Shown piece by piece: positions 43,291-52,130 of a stretch of 64,000 bases of DNA. This DNA is from Litchfieldia stipae (lineage in GTDB: Bacteria > Bacillota > Bacilli > Bacillales > Bacillaceae_L): assembly GCF_014837155.1 (NCBI RefSeq), contig NZ_JACYHA010000003.1, positions 307,383-371,382 on the forward strand. Direction: 5' to 3'. Numbering within the stretch: the first letter of the stretch is position 1; each line of letters opens with the position of its first letter. Both the position numbers and the translations under genes were made by a program. The notes beneath the pieces are model-generated. The model made no database searches. It had not been told where the DNA came from and saw only the letters and a program-made list of their open reading frames with translations.

Positions 43291-44532
43291 TTACTTTATT
43301 TCTTCAGTACGTTCATACCTAGAATCTAGATAATCTACAATATGAATTAAAAAGCCTTCAACAGTTTTAGGCTCAATATTTGCTCCCCATTCTAATTTAC
43401 CATGATGTGCGAGAATCGTATGCTGAAGGCTATGGATATCCTCTATTGATAACTTGACCTCTTCAGCTTCAATAATTTTATTGACAAGCATCACTCCATA
43501 AGGAATATGACCAATCAATACTCCTAATTCATCCATCGTAATCCCACTTGGTTTGCGTGTTTCAAGTGACGAATGATCAGCTGTAGGATATAAGAATTTA
43601 AATTCCTCCGTTCCTTTCCCCGCATGATGATATTCAAGTAATTTCCCCATATCATGATAAAGTATGGCACAGATCATTAATGAATAATTAGGCTTATTAA
43701 GCTTATATTTCGCCATCCCATAAAACATCGTGTAGAGATGATCAATTGAATCCTTCCACACTAAATTTCTGGGATTACTCCCTGCTGAATCCGATTGTAG
43801 GTCCTTCCACAGCTCTTGTTTATATGCTTTTTCCACTTGATTGATTAATTTAATGACTGCTTTATAATGATTTTCTTCTTGTTTAACTATATATCTAGCC
43901 AGTCGCATTAAACCAACTGTATGCTTCAGTAAGCCACCTAAATAGGCATGATGATGCCCCATTGCTGCTGGTCTAACACAAAACTCTGTCCAGAAACGAT
44001 TCATCGCCCCAATACAAATCGATTTAAAGGGTTCTTCTATTTCATTTATATATTGAAAGAGTTCAAGCGTGAAATCTTCTAAAGATTGTTGGGTACAGGC
44101 AATTAAGCTAAAAGCATCTACATTATTGTCACAAGGAATAAGTTGATTTATGGTCATCGATTTGAAGCCTCTAAATTCTTCAACCTTTCCAGACACTTTA
44201 AATACACTATAACTTTCTAACAATGGTTGATACCTATCAATGGCACCATCATTATCCCAAATTTTCGCACTGTAGCTCCCAAGATGATTCGAAAATCTTA
44301 ACTTCAAATAGGGTCTTGGTTGTGCTCCTTGCGTTTTCTCAATCGAAAAATCAACTAATAATAATGTTTCTTCAATAAAGCCTGAGCCATGAGACTGGTC
44401 CTCAAGTGAAAATCCTTCACTCTTATTAGATAAGACAGGAACAGGATATTTACCAAATATCTCTGATTTCTGATCCTCAGTTAAAGTCAGCTCAGTCTGA
44501 ATCAACCCATAAAAATAATCGATAGTAGGCAT
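43291..44532 (-). CDS. YhaM-like OB-fold/HD-domain 3'-5' exoribonuclease family protein
   Basis: The 413-residue protein has an OB-fold nucleic-acid-binding segment (about 50-150: LLVDFSIEKTQG, RPYLKLRFSNHLG, FKVSGKVEEFRGF). A phosphohydrolase HD domain with HHHAYLGGLLKHT near 195 and ILYHDMGK near 290, then AHHGKLEWG near 370, follows. The order is that of YhaM, a 3'-5' exoribonuclease of about 314 residues. This protein is 100 residues longer, mostly in an N-terminal extension and an insertion at about 215-265, so it is a divergent relative. Confidence 0.75.
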   Translation of the reverse strand: MPTIDYFYGLIQTELTLTEDQKSEIFGKYPVPVLSNKSEGFSLEDQSHGSGFIEETLLLVDFSIEKTQGAQPRPYLKLRFSNHLGSYSAKIWDNDGAIDRYQPLLESYSVFKVSGKVEEFRGFKSMTINQLIPCDNNVDAFSLIACTQQSLEDFTLELFQYINEIEEPFKSICIGAMNRFWTEFCVRPAAMGHHHAYLGGLLKHTVGLMRLARYIVKQEENHYKAVIKLINQVEKAYKQELWKDLQSDSAGSNPRNLVWKDSIDHLYTMFYGMAKYKLNKPNYSLMICAILYHDMGKLLEYHHAGKGTEEFKFLYPTADHSSLETRKPSGITMDELGVLIGHIPYGVMLVNKIIEAEEVKLSIEDIHSLQHTILAHHGKLEWGANIEPKTVEGFLIHIVDYLDSRYERTEEIK

Positions 44533-44700
44533 TTAGATCTCCTCTACTCATTTATTTACAACTAATACTAGTTTAATATAATTCTTCCGATATGAACAGA
44601 AGTTAAAGAACCTTCCATATCAATACATAAATCAGATAAAAACAACCATAATAATACCTATCTGTACATTGGAAAATATTACTCAAATGGAGTTGTTTTG

Positions 44701-45396
44701 ATGAGAACAAGTAATAAGCTTATGGTAGGTTTAACAATCGCATCAATTGCTGCAAAGGTACTTGAAAAAAGTATGATTCCTGGTAATATCAAGAAAAACA
44801 CACAAACAACCTTTAACTTAAACAGGGACTATCCAGTTATGGATGCTAGTACTTATATTCATCCATATGCGTCTGTTATTGGACAGGTAAATATTGGTAA
44901 GGATGTATTTGTTGGTCCATTCGCTTCGATCAGAGGAGATGAAGGATTAAGAATTCATATATCAGATGCCTGTAATGTACAAGATGGGGTTGTCCTACAT
45001 GGCTTGAAGAACTTTGAGTATACAAGTGTAGTGTTCGAAAATGCCGTTTACCATGATGGAAATCCATATTCTATCTACATTGGTGATAATGTATCACTTG
45101 CTCACCAATGTCATATTCATGGCCCTGCTAAAATCGGAAAGAATGTTTTTGTTGGGATGCAATCATTAGTCTTTGATTGTCATATCCAAGAGAACGTATT
45201 TATTGAACCAGGGGCAAAAGTAATAGGGGTAACCGTCCCTGCTAATTGTTATATACCGGCCGGGAAGGTTATTACAACTCAAGAAGAGGCCGACAATTTA
45301 CCAGCAATTACTTCTACCTACAAGTATGCCGGCTATAATAAACAAGTCGTAGAGGTAAATACAGAATTAGCAAAGGGGTATAAGGAAGACCAATAA
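44701..45396 (+). CDS. Gamma-class carbonic-anhydrase-like protein (left-handed beta-helix)
   Basis: ATG 44701, 8 nt after GGAG, gives 231 residues. After a hydrophobic N-terminus, hexapeptide repeats build a left-handed beta-helix (YIHPYASVIGQVNIGKDVFV and on). Candidate zinc ligands fit gamma carbonic anhydrases: VVLHGL and the pair in AHQCHIHGP spaced five apart. A short C-terminal helix follows. It could hydrate CO2. Activity in such bacterial relatives is not always shown. The gene is alone. Confidence 0.8.
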   Translation: MRTSNKLMVGLTIASIAAKVLEKSMIPGNIKKNTQTTFNLNRDYPVMDASTYIHPYASVIGQVNIGKDVFVGPFASIRGDEGLRIHISDACNVQDGVVLHGLKNFEYTSVVFENAVYHDGNPYSIYIGDNVSLAHQCHIHGPAKIGKNVFVGMQSLVFDCHIQENVFIEPGAKVIGVTVPANCYIPAGKVITTQEEADNLPAITSTYKYAGYNKQVVEVNTELAKGYKEDQ

Positions 45397-45422
45397 TTTA
45401 CTAGTTGCAGGATTTCTAAAAG

Positions 45423-45483
45423 TGACCCCTATGAAGTAGAAAATAGTATTCAAACTTCTTTCTTTATAAATGAATAGGGGTCA
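45423..45483. other. Inverted repeat around an AT-rich loop
   Basis: TGACCCCTAT (45423-45432) and ATAGGGGTCA (45474-45483) are perfectly inverted 41 bp apart. It lies between two convergent genes, is not followed by a T-run on either strand, and is unlike the other terminators here. Confidence 0.5.
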
Positions 45484-45515
45484 AAACTACCAATAGGAAT
45501 CCAATTTTCCATACG

Positions 45516-45809
45516 TTAACTTGTAACTAAACTATCTTTAATACTTTGATTAATAGCTTTTCGATGTAGCCATACTAACTTACGTCCCTCTTCAGTTGTA
45601 ATTTCAGTTTCTCCTGGATCACAATATCCTTCGCCTAATCCATGATAGGACCATCCATTATCTGTCCTCATCAATGTAATTTGCCCACCACGCTCTTTAT
45701 CATGAAAAACAAAGTAATATTTATTTATTGAAGAATCAGAATCATAGGTGGCAAAGCGACTAAATTCAGTTAAAAACTGTTCGACGTCATTTGATTTTCT
45801 TATTATCAT
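45516..45809 (-). CDS. Hypothetical protein (97 aa)
   Basis: GAGGAGGAGAGCCG precedes the ATG. The 97-residue product has an N-terminal helix (NDVEQFLTEFSRFA), a beta-rich centre (NKYYFVFHDKERGGQITLMR), and a C-terminal basic helix (EGRKLVWLHRKAI). It has no cysteine pair or membrane segment. I do not recognise a family. It stands alone, convergent with the carbonic-anhydrase-like gene. Confidence 0.65.
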   Translation of the reverse strand: MIIRKSNDVEQFLTEFSRFATYDSDSSINKYYFVFHDKERGGQITLMRTDNGWSYHGLGEGYCDPGETEITTEEGRKLVWLHRKAINQSIKDSLVTS

Positions 45810-45951
45810 CGGCTCTCCTCCTCTAAACCTTTTGTTAAATTGATTCGATACAGACAGCGAATATCCTTTATTTATTTTTAGTTTTTTCAGTATTTTATAA
45901 AAAAAGCTAGACCATTAAAAAAACACGTCATTAAACGACGTGTTTTTTAGA

Positions 45952-46491
45952 TTAGCTTGAAATGGCGTGACTCGGAAATTTATTTTTTAATTGGGTAACT
46001 ATGAAAGCTCCAAGTCCTTGAAGCGCTGTCTTCACAATAACTTGACCCATGATTGCAGCTGGAACTGCCTCCCACGGAATAAACCCTGCGCCTAATGGAC
46101 TAAGTCCGATGATAACGAAGATGACAGAGTCTAGGAATCCACCCACTAATCCGCTATAAAACACACGTAATCCAAGTGGTAGCTTAAGACGTGTGTAAAT
46201 TTCAGTATCTGTTGTTTCTGCTATCGCAAAGGATAATGCCGATGCAACAACAATAAGTAATGTATCGCCTAACATAAATGAAGCAAATGCAGATAGAAAT
46301 AAAGCTCCTGCAATAAACATATATGTTTTTTTACGACCATATTTATTTTGAACCAAGTCACGGAAAATGAACGTTCCGCCGATCAAGAATGTTCCCATCG
46401 GTACAAGGAACATACCTAATGCCAATGGGGCAAATTTTGCCGTAACAACATTAGCCAATACAATTGATGCTAAGTATAAAAATAATCTCAT
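45952..46491 (-). CDS. Queuosine precursor transporter (YhhQ/VUT family)
   Basis: ATG 46491 behind TTTGGAGGAAAG gives 179 residues with about six membrane helices. The family motif PMGTFLIGGTFIFRDLVQNKYGRK is near residues 30-53, and a second conserved segment VGGFLDSVIFVIIG lies near 115. Proteins of this family bring preQ0/preQ1-type queuine precursors into the cell. A preQ1-I riboswitch in the leader confirms the substrate class. It is monocistronic. Confidence 0.92.
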   Translation of the reverse strand: MRLFLYLASIVLANVVTAKFAPLALGMFLVPMGTFLIGGTFIFRDLVQNKYGRKKTYMFIAGALFLSAFASFMLGDTLLIVVASALSFAIAETTDTEIYTRLKLPLGLRVFYSGLVGGFLDSVIFVIIGLSPLGAGFIPWEAVPAAIMGQVIVKTALQGLGAFIVTQLKNKFPSHAISS

Positions 46492-46507
46492 CTTTCTTTC
46501 CTCCAAA

Positions 46508-46544
46508 TAAAAAAACAGCACACTAAGAAAGAGTCCTGTTTTTT
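46508..46544 (-). terminator. Terminator of the preQ1 riboswitch expression platform
   Basis: On the minus strand AAAAACAG pairs with CTGTTTTTTT across a 20-nt loop. The alternative pairing ACTAAGAAA with TTTCTTAGT would use aptamer bases ACTAA and exclude the terminator. Confidence 0.8.
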
Positions 46545-46578
46545 CTTAGTTTTTTTAAGAGGGTAGCTAATAACCTCT
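46545..46578 (-). promoter_or_regulatory. preQ1-I riboswitch aptamer
   Basis: On the minus strand the aptamer has stem AGAGG with CCTCT, loop TTATTAGCTAC, the A-rich tail TTAAAAAAACTAAG, and the ACTAA that makes the pseudoknot. This is the canonical compact preQ1 class I motif. It is directly upstream of a queuosine-precursor transporter gene. Confidence 0.93.
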
Positions 46579-46679
46579 ACCGCAAATTGCGGTTTATTCA
46601 ATTAATTCATTTTATCATTCTACCACATAAATTATGCATGCCTATTTTTTTGAAAATTTATATTTTATAAGTTAGAATA

Positions 46680-47090
46680 TTAGCTCACCGAATGACGGTT
46701 TGAGATTAATAGAATTGTATTCTTCGGTATATGAAAGACCGCATTTGTTCTTGGTTTTTTCTCATATAAATCTAGCAAACTTGTTAGCTGTTCTCTTATG
46801 ATTGTTTCCTCTATTGAATCTGCCTGCACTGGATAGAACCATTCACTTAACACCTTTTGAGACTCAGCACTTGGTCTTTTTTTAATCAGTTCATACAGAT
46901 TTGCATCCATTTGTTTGTATCCGATAAATTTACTTGGACCGAATAAATTCAAATGAGGTATATAATACCAATGCTTAAATTGGGTTAATTGATCCTTTAT
47001 CTCTAACATTTCTAATACATCTCTATTAAATTGCTTCATATTATTCATGACATCATTATAATCTGTCACCAATTGACCCACATTAGCCAT
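46680..47090 (-). CDS. Hypothetical protein (136 aa)
   Basis: ATG 47090 is 7 nt after AGGGGTG and is preferred to ATG 47096. The 136-residue protein has a helical N-terminal half (VGQLVTDYNDVMNNMKQFN), a central FGPSKFIGYKQMD segment, and a helical C-terminal part. FGPSKF(I/V)GY-like motifs occur in DNA-binding or restriction-type proteins, but that resemblance is weak. I assign no function. No partner methylase or nuclease is nearby. Confidence 0.6.
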   Translation of the reverse strand: MANVGQLVTDYNDVMNNMKQFNRDVLEMLEIKDQLTQFKHWYYIPHLNLFGPSKFIGYKQMDANLYELIKKRPSAESQKVLSEWFYPVQADSIEETIIREQLTSLLDLYEKKPRTNAVFHIPKNTILLISNRHSVS

Positions 47091-47263
47091 TTTCATACAC
47101 CCCTAATACCAATTTACTCTTATATCTTATTTTACAATAAGACAAGACATTTCACCAATTGATTTATCTTTGTACTGATTGTAGACACAACTGTGAATAA
47201 GTACAAATAGTTTGTTATACTGATTTAGATAATAAATTATCTACTTATTTTGGAGGTATACAT

Positions 47264-48250
47264 ATGATTAGGTTTGGAGTCATCGGAACCAATTGGATTA
47301 CAGAATCATTTATAAATGCAGCAACTGAAATAGAGGATTTCAAGTTAACTGCTGTCTACTCACGTACAGAAGACCGCGCATCGGAATTTGCAGCTAAATT
47401 TAACGTATCAACATACTATACTAATTTAGAGGAAATGGCACAAAGCCAGGATATTGATGCAATCTATATTGCTAGCCCTAATTCATTTCATTCAAAGCAG
47501 GCTGTACTCTTCTTACAAAATGGCAAACATGTTCTTTGTGAAAAGCCAATTGCCTCAAATTCAATAGAATTACAACAAATGATAGATGCAGCCAAAAACA
47601 ATCAAGTCTTACTTATGGAGGCACTAAAAACAACGTTCCTCCCTGGTTTTAGAAGCATCCAAGAGCATCTACACAAGCTTGGTGAAATCCGTCATTACTT
47701 CGGAAGCTTTTGTCAATATTCTTCTCGTTATGATGCCTACAAGTCCGGGACGGTTCTTAATGCTTTTAATCCAATATTCTCTAACGGGGCGATCATGGAT
47801 ATTGGTGTTTATACGATTTACCCAATGGTTGTTTTATTTGGAAAACCAGATGAGGTTAAGGCTAATGCGATTATGCTTGAATCTGGTGTGGATGGCCAAG
47901 GAAGCCTTCTCTTTAAGTATCCAGAAATGACTGGTACAGTGATGTATTCAAAAATCAGCAACTCTTACATTCCTTCTGAAATCCAAGGGGAGAACGGAAC
48001 GATGATTATTGATAATATCCATACATTAGAAAAAATAAACATACAATATAGAGATGGTTCTGTAGAAGATATCTCAGTGCCAATTGAACACCATTCTATG
48101 TATTACGAAGCAAAAGAATTCATTGAATTAATTAAAAATAAAGAGGTTGAATCCAACATTAACTCACTTCAGCATTCTCAATTTACTACACAAGTGCTAG
48201 ATGAAGCGAGAAAACAAATCGGTTTAGTGTTTCCAGCAGACCAAATTTAG
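47264..48250 (+). CDS. Gfo/Idh/MocA family oxidoreductase
   Basis: The 328-residue protein has a Rossmann start (RFGVIGTNWITESFI), DAIYIASPNSFHSKQ, and the catalytic lysine in LCEKPIASN near residue 95. A C-terminal beta-sheet dimerisation domain with FSNGAIMDIGVYTIYPMV follows. Enzymes of this family use NAD(P) on sugars, inositol or biliverdin. The precise substrate is unknown; some Bacillus members act on scyllo-inositol. TTTGGAGGTATACAT precedes the ATG. Confidence 0.88.
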   Translation: MIRFGVIGTNWITESFINAATEIEDFKLTAVYSRTEDRASEFAAKFNVSTYYTNLEEMAQSQDIDAIYIASPNSFHSKQAVLFLQNGKHVLCEKPIASNSIELQQMIDAAKNNQVLLMEALKTTFLPGFRSIQEHLHKLGEIRHYFGSFCQYSSRYDAYKSGTVLNAFNPIFSNGAIMDIGVYTIYPMVVLFGKPDEVKANAIMLESGVDGQGSLLFKYPEMTGTVMYSKISNSYIPSEIQGENGTMIIDNIHTLEKINIQYRDGSVEDISVPIEHHSMYYEAKEFIELIKNKEVESNINSLQHSQFTTQVLDEARKQIGLVFPADQI

Positions 48251-48253
48251 ATA

Positions 48254-48298
48254 AAAATAGGCTAGCAATAAGCTTTGTATGCTTATTGCTAGCCTTTT
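48254..48298 (+). terminator. Terminator after the Gfo/Idh gene
   Basis: GGCTAGCAATAAGC-TTTGTAT-GCTTATTGCTAGCC is followed by TTTT. Repeat copy F is inserted immediately after it. Confidence 0.9.
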
Positions 48299-48304
48299 AT
48301 CTTA

Positions 48305-48515
48305 GGCTGTTTTCGTATATATTGTTGCTTTTGATACCGCAGCCTGAATACACTCCGCGTCCTGTGGGGTAACCGGTGAGCCTCCTCGTCGCTGGTGCTC
48401 CTGCGGGGTCTCACTTTGGCTACTAGTCCCACGGGAGTCTCCGTGTATTCAGTCTGCTAGAAATCTATACTCAACTAATTCACCTCAAAAAACAACAATC
48501 TTTGAGAAAACAGCC
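48305..48515 (+). repeat. MITE-like repeat copy F (211 bp, full) with exact 8-bp target duplication
   Basis: It begins GGCTGTTTTCGTATA and ends TTTGAGAAAACAGCC, with TTATCTTA exactly duplicated at 48297-48304 and 48516-48523. It contains an imperfect palindrome around GGTGAGCCTCCTCGTCGC and TGCGGGGTCTCACTTTGGC. This is the reference copy for the family. Confidence 0.95.
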
Positions 48516-48545
48516 TTATCTTAAAATGAGGTGACTCTATTTGTT

Positions 48546-48806
48546 CTATAGATATTGATTGTTAGAATGAGTAATCGGATGTTTTTCTGTCAAGCTATAA
48601 ATATAACCATTTGAGAGAACATCTGCTTTAATGTAAATACTATTAGCATAAGAAAAAGGCAATTTCAAGGTTAAGTCGTTTAAAGACGCCATACTCCCTA
48701 CATAGTAATGATCAATGTATAGCGAGATATTGCATAATTCAGCAGCCGATTGTTTGATGATCCGAATCCCGTCTTCAAATCTCTCGACATTAAAAAGCAT
48801 GTACAT
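48546..48806 (-). CDS. Hypothetical protein (86 aa)
   Basis: ATG 48806 is 7 nt after AGGAG. The 86-residue product is a mixed alpha/beta sequence (FNVERFEDGIRIIKQSAAEL, SLYIDHYYVGSMAS, SIYIKADVLSNGYIY) with no known motif. It lies downstream of the quinone-oxidoreductase gene's start region but is read separately. Real-gene status rests on the ribosome site and sequence complexity. Confidence 0.6.
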   Translation of the reverse strand: MYMLFNVERFEDGIRIIKQSAAELCNISLYIDHYYVGSMASLNDLTLKLPFSYANSIYIKADVLSNGYIYSLTEKHPITHSNNQYL

Positions 48807-48867
48807 TATCACACTCCTACCTCTATATAAACTATTCTTATAAGACGAAGAGTGTGAACAATTTATA

Positions 48868-49860
48868 TTATGAAATTTTAACTACTGTACGCCCTCTTAC
48901 TTCACCATTTAATATTTTTGGTAGTACATCTGGCAATTCCTCAAATAATATTTCCCGACTAATTTCTTCACAGCGTTCTTGAATATGTAAATCAGTGGAA
49001 ATTCTATCCCATATTACAATTCGCTTATCCATTGGAAGATTAACTGAATCAATCCCAAGAAGATTCACGCCTCTAAGAATAAATGGAAACACGGTTGTAG
49101 GAACCTGCGCTCCCCCAGTTAGTCCACTTACAGCAACACTGCCCCCATACTTCGTTGTACTTAGAACATAGGCCAATGTTTTACCACCTACAGGGTCAAC
49201 TGCACCAGCCCAATGCTGCTTACCAAGTGCTCTGACTTTCTCAGGAGAAGTTTCTTCTCGTCTAAGAACTTCCGCTGCACCAATTCGTTTCAAATATTCA
49301 TGCTCACTATCCTTTCCAGTACTCGCCGCAACTGTATATCCACGTTGTGCTAACATAGAAACAGCCATACTTCCAACGCCTCCTGTTGCACCAGTAACCA
49401 AGACTTTTCCAGATTGAGGTGTTAGACCATTTCTTTCTAAGGCATCAATAGAAAGTGCAGCAGTGAAGCCCGCTGTCCCATATATCATCGCCTCTTTAAG
49501 ACTCAAGCCTTTAGGCAGAGGAACGACCCAAGCTGCAGGAACACGAGCATACTCACTATAGCCTCCAAAATGAGAAACTCCTAGTTCATAGCTTGTTACA
49601 ATCACAGGATCTCCTATTTGAAAAGAAGGTTCATTACTAGAAACAACCGTACCCGCTAAATCTATTCCTGGGATAAATGGATAAGAACTAACAATGTTTC
49701 CATCTGGAATACTCGCAAGTCCATCCTTATAATTGACACTTGAATAAGCAACTTTGATTAATACGTCTCCTTCAGGTAGCTCTGCCAACCTAATTTCTTT
49801 CATATTTAATTCAAATGTGGATTCTGTTTTATCTACAATTAACGCTTTAAAATTAGTCAT
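48868..49860 (-). CDS. YhdH/YhfP-family quinone oxidoreductase (MDR superfamily; acryloyl-CoA reductase-like)
   Basis: ATG 49860 after GAAAGGAG gives 330 residues. It has the MDR GroES-like N-domain (SVNYKDGLASIPDGNIV, PFIPGIDLAGTVV) without structural zinc cysteines, and a Rossmann domain with VLVTGATGGVGSMAVSML near residue 150. It ends VRGRTVVKI, as in the YhdH/YhfP/AcuI group. It is NADPH-dependent; a physiological substrate is not established in Bacillus. Confidence 0.88.
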   Translation of the reverse strand: MTNFKALIVDKTESTFELNMKEIRLAELPEGDVLIKVAYSSVNYKDGLASIPDGNIVSSYPFIPGIDLAGTVVSSNEPSFQIGDPVIVTSYELGVSHFGGYSEYARVPAAWVVPLPKGLSLKEAMIYGTAGFTAALSIDALERNGLTPQSGKVLVTGATGGVGSMAVSMLAQRGYTVAASTGKDSEHEYLKRIGAAEVLRREETSPEKVRALGKQHWAGAVDPVGGKTLAYVLSTTKYGGSVAVSGLTGGAQVPTTVFPFILRGVNLLGIDSVNLPMDKRIVIWDRISTDLHIQERCEEISREILFEELPDVLPKILNGEVRGRTVVKIS

Positions 49861-49968
49861 AATTTCTCCTTTCAACATTGAAAAAGATAAATAATTGTGT
49901 TGATTTTTAAAGCGTACCACAAAAAAACAGATTTATTTAATCTAAAAAGTTACATTTTCTTGGACAAA

Positions 49969-50760
49969 TTAAACTCTATTACGCGTTTTTTTTGATAATA
50001 GTGGACGATGATTACTCCAAATTACATCAACAGGAACATCAAAGAACTCAGTTAATGTTTCACTTGAAAGCATTTCTTCTGTGCTCCCTGCCGAAAATAC
50101 TTCCCCTTTTTTAAGCAGAAGAGTGTTTTTATAGATAGGAAGAATTTCCTCTAGGTGATGAGTAACATAAAGAATAGATGGTGCATCCTCTCTAACAACA
50201 ATTCGTTCAATTGCCTCAAGTAAATTTTCTCTAGCAATAAAGTCAAGTCCGTTTGTAGGCTCATCTAGTATCAGTAATTGAGGCTGTGCCATCAATGCTC
50301 TCGCAATTAATATACGTTGTTTTTCACCTTGAGAAAGAGTTTCATAGTTTCGATCAGCATATTTCATACATCCTAGCTCTTTTAATAATGATACTGCTTT
50401 TGTTCTCATTTCATCAGTGGGTGTCTCATATAACCCTATCGAAGCAAAGCCCCCACTTAATACAATTTCATAGGCACTGTCTCCTGGATATAATTTCTGC
50501 TGCAAGGAGGAGGAGACCATGCCAATCTTCATCCGAAGGTGCTCACCTAGTGGACTTTTTCCAAATACTTTTCCAAGTACAGTCATTTCACCCTTAGTTG
50601 GAAACTCATAGGCATTCAATAAATTTAAAAGCGCTGTCTTTCCAGCACCATTTAAACCAAACAACGCCCAGTGTTCCCCTTTTTCTACCTTCCAATGAAT
50701 ATCCTTAAGAATCCATGTTGCATCTTTTCTTAAAGAAACTCCCTTTAACTGAAAAACCAT
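49969..50760 (-). CDS. ABC transporter ATP-binding protein, YlmA-like orphan
   Basis: The 263-residue ABC ATPase has Walker A FGLNGAGKT, signature LSQGEKQR, Walker B LLILDEPTNGLD and the H-loop in YVTHHLEEI. No permease or binding protein is adjacent. The sequence style (KGEHWALFGLNGAGK, IARENLLEAIERIV) is like B. subtilis YlmA, itself an orphan. It could serve a permease elsewhere or a non-transport function. AAAGGAGGTC precedes the ATG. Confidence 0.85.
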   Translation of the reverse strand: MVFQLKGVSLRKDATWILKDIHWKVEKGEHWALFGLNGAGKTALLNLLNAYEFPTKGEMTVLGKVFGKSPLGEHLRMKIGMVSSSLQQKLYPGDSAYEIVLSGGFASIGLYETPTDEMRTKAVSLLKELGCMKYADRNYETLSQGEKQRILIARALMAQPQLLILDEPTNGLDFIARENLLEAIERIVVREDAPSILYVTHHLEEILPIYKNTLLLKKGEVFSAGSTEEMLSSETLTEFFDVPVDVIWSNHRPLLSKKTRNRV

Positions 50761-50784
50761 CCATTTGACCTCCTTTTAGATTAA

Positions 50785-50997
50785 GGCTGTTTTCGTATAG
50801 ATTGTTGCTTTTAATACCCGCAGCCTGAATACACTCCGCGTCCTGTGGGGTGACCGGTGAGCCTCCTCGTCGCTAGCGCTCCTGCGGGGTCTCACTTTGC
50901 CCACGCATCCCACGGGAGTCTCCGTGTATTCAGTCTGCTAGAAATCTCATTCTCAATAATTCATCTCAAAACAACATCAAACTTTGAGAAAACAGCC
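50785..50997 (+). repeat. MITE-like repeat copy G (213 bp, full) with near-exact target duplication
   Basis: It begins GGCTGTTTTCGTATA and ends CTTTGAGAAAACAGCC. The flanks TAGATTAA (50777-50784) and TAAATTAA (50998-51005) match at 7 of 8 positions. It has the same orientation and subfamily as copy F. Confidence 0.93.
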
Positions 50998-51012
50998 TAA
51001 ATTAATGACTAC

Positions 51013-51969
51013 TCATATAGAAACTGGCGTGATGGCTCCCTTTCCTTCAAGAACATTTACTATATTTTTCACAGCGATTTCAGCCATCGCATCTCTTGTC
51101 TCAACTGTTGCATTTCCAATGTGAGGCGTGAGCACAACATTATCTAACTGCTTAAGCTCTTCTGTTATTGTTGGTTCAAATTCAAACACATCTAGAGCAG
51201 CACCCGCAATTGTTTTTGCTTTCAAAGCTTGAACTAAATCATCTTCTTTAACGACTGGCCCTCTTGAAGCATTAATTAAGAAAGCATCCTGCTTCATCTG
51301 TTCAAATTGCTCAGCCTTTATTAAATGATGGGTTTCTGCTCGATATGGAGAGTGAATGGTAATGTAATCCGATTCACGTAGTAACTCGTCCATTGAAACG
51401 TAGGTTGCTTGTAACTCTTGTTCAATTTGAGGATTTTTACGTCTTGGACCAGTATAAAAAATTTCCATACCAAACGCTCTCGCTCTTTTTGCAACACCCT
51501 GACCTATTTTGCCAAGACCAATAATCCCTAGCTTCTTATTTGTTAATTCTCTTCCAAGAAAGAATAGAGGTGCCCACCCTTTAAATCCCACGGTGCGACA
51601 TAACGCATCCCCTTCAACAATCCTTCTAGAAATCGCAATCAGAATGCCTAAAGTAAGTTCAGCTGTTGCATCTGTAGAAACAGCTGGTGTGTTAGTTACA
51701 ACAATGCTTCGTTCTTTAGCTGCAGCAAGATTAATATTATCAAAACCAGCTCCAAAATTAGCTATAATTTTCAGATTCCCTGCATTTTCAATCACTTCTT
51801 TTGTGACTGGACTAGATAATGGACAAAGTAATGCATCCTTATCAACGATTCGACGAGCTAATTCTTCACTTGTGATCACTTCGTCACTCTCATATATTTC
51901 AATATCATGACCTTCTAACATTTGATATCCTATCGTAGGAATTTTTCCAGAGATGAGAATCTTCGCCAT
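51013..51969 (-). CDS. D-isomer-specific 2-hydroxyacid dehydrogenase
   Basis: ATG 51969 after AGGAAGTG gives 318 residues. NAD-binding motif GLGKIGQGVAKRARAFGM lies near 148-165, with the catalytic Arg in LINASRGPVVKE near 230, Glu in LDVFEFEP and His in TPHIGNAT near 281. It is of the glyoxylate/hydroxypyruvate reductase group; the substrate is not certain. Repeat copy G lies just downstream. Confidence 0.88.
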   Translation of the reverse strand: MAKILISGKIPTIGYQMLEGHDIEIYESDEVITSEELARRIVDKDALLCPLSSPVTKEVIENAGNLKIIANFGAGFDNINLAAAKERSIVVTNTPAVSTDATAELTLGILIAISRRIVEGDALCRTVGFKGWAPLFFLGRELTNKKLGIIGLGKIGQGVAKRARAFGMEIFYTGPRRKNPQIEQELQATYVSMDELLRESDYITIHSPYRAETHHLIKAEQFEQMKQDAFLINASRGPVVKEDDLVQALKAKTIAGAALDVFEFEPTITEELKQLDNVVLTPHIGNATVETRDAMAEIAVKNIVNVLEGKGAITPVSI

Positions 51970-52092
51970 ATGTATCACTTCCTATTTTCATTTTCACTTC
52001 TAAGTTAATGGTAAATTAATAATTAGAATTGTACAACTTTTTTGTGAAATTAGGACTCATCAATTAAACGCAGTCCATTTTCTAAAATGAAC

Positions 52093-52130
52093 AAAAAGAG
52101 TCGGAGATCAAAATGATTTCCGACTCTTTT
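52093..52130. terminator. Terminator at the end of the YeiH gene
   Basis: AAAAAGAGTCGGA with TTCCGACTCTTTT; the hairpin overlaps the stop codon of the minus-strand gene. Confidence 0.85.

Noticed and set aside
46680..47090. Restriction or DNA-binding function for the 136-residue protein
   Set aside because: Only a weak FGPSKFIGY resemblance; no methylase, nuclease or defence gene is nearby.
48305..50997. CRISPR or tandem-repeat array formed by copies F and G
   Set aside because: The copies are 2.3 kb apart, each with its own target duplication, with ordinary genes between; there are no short regular spacers.
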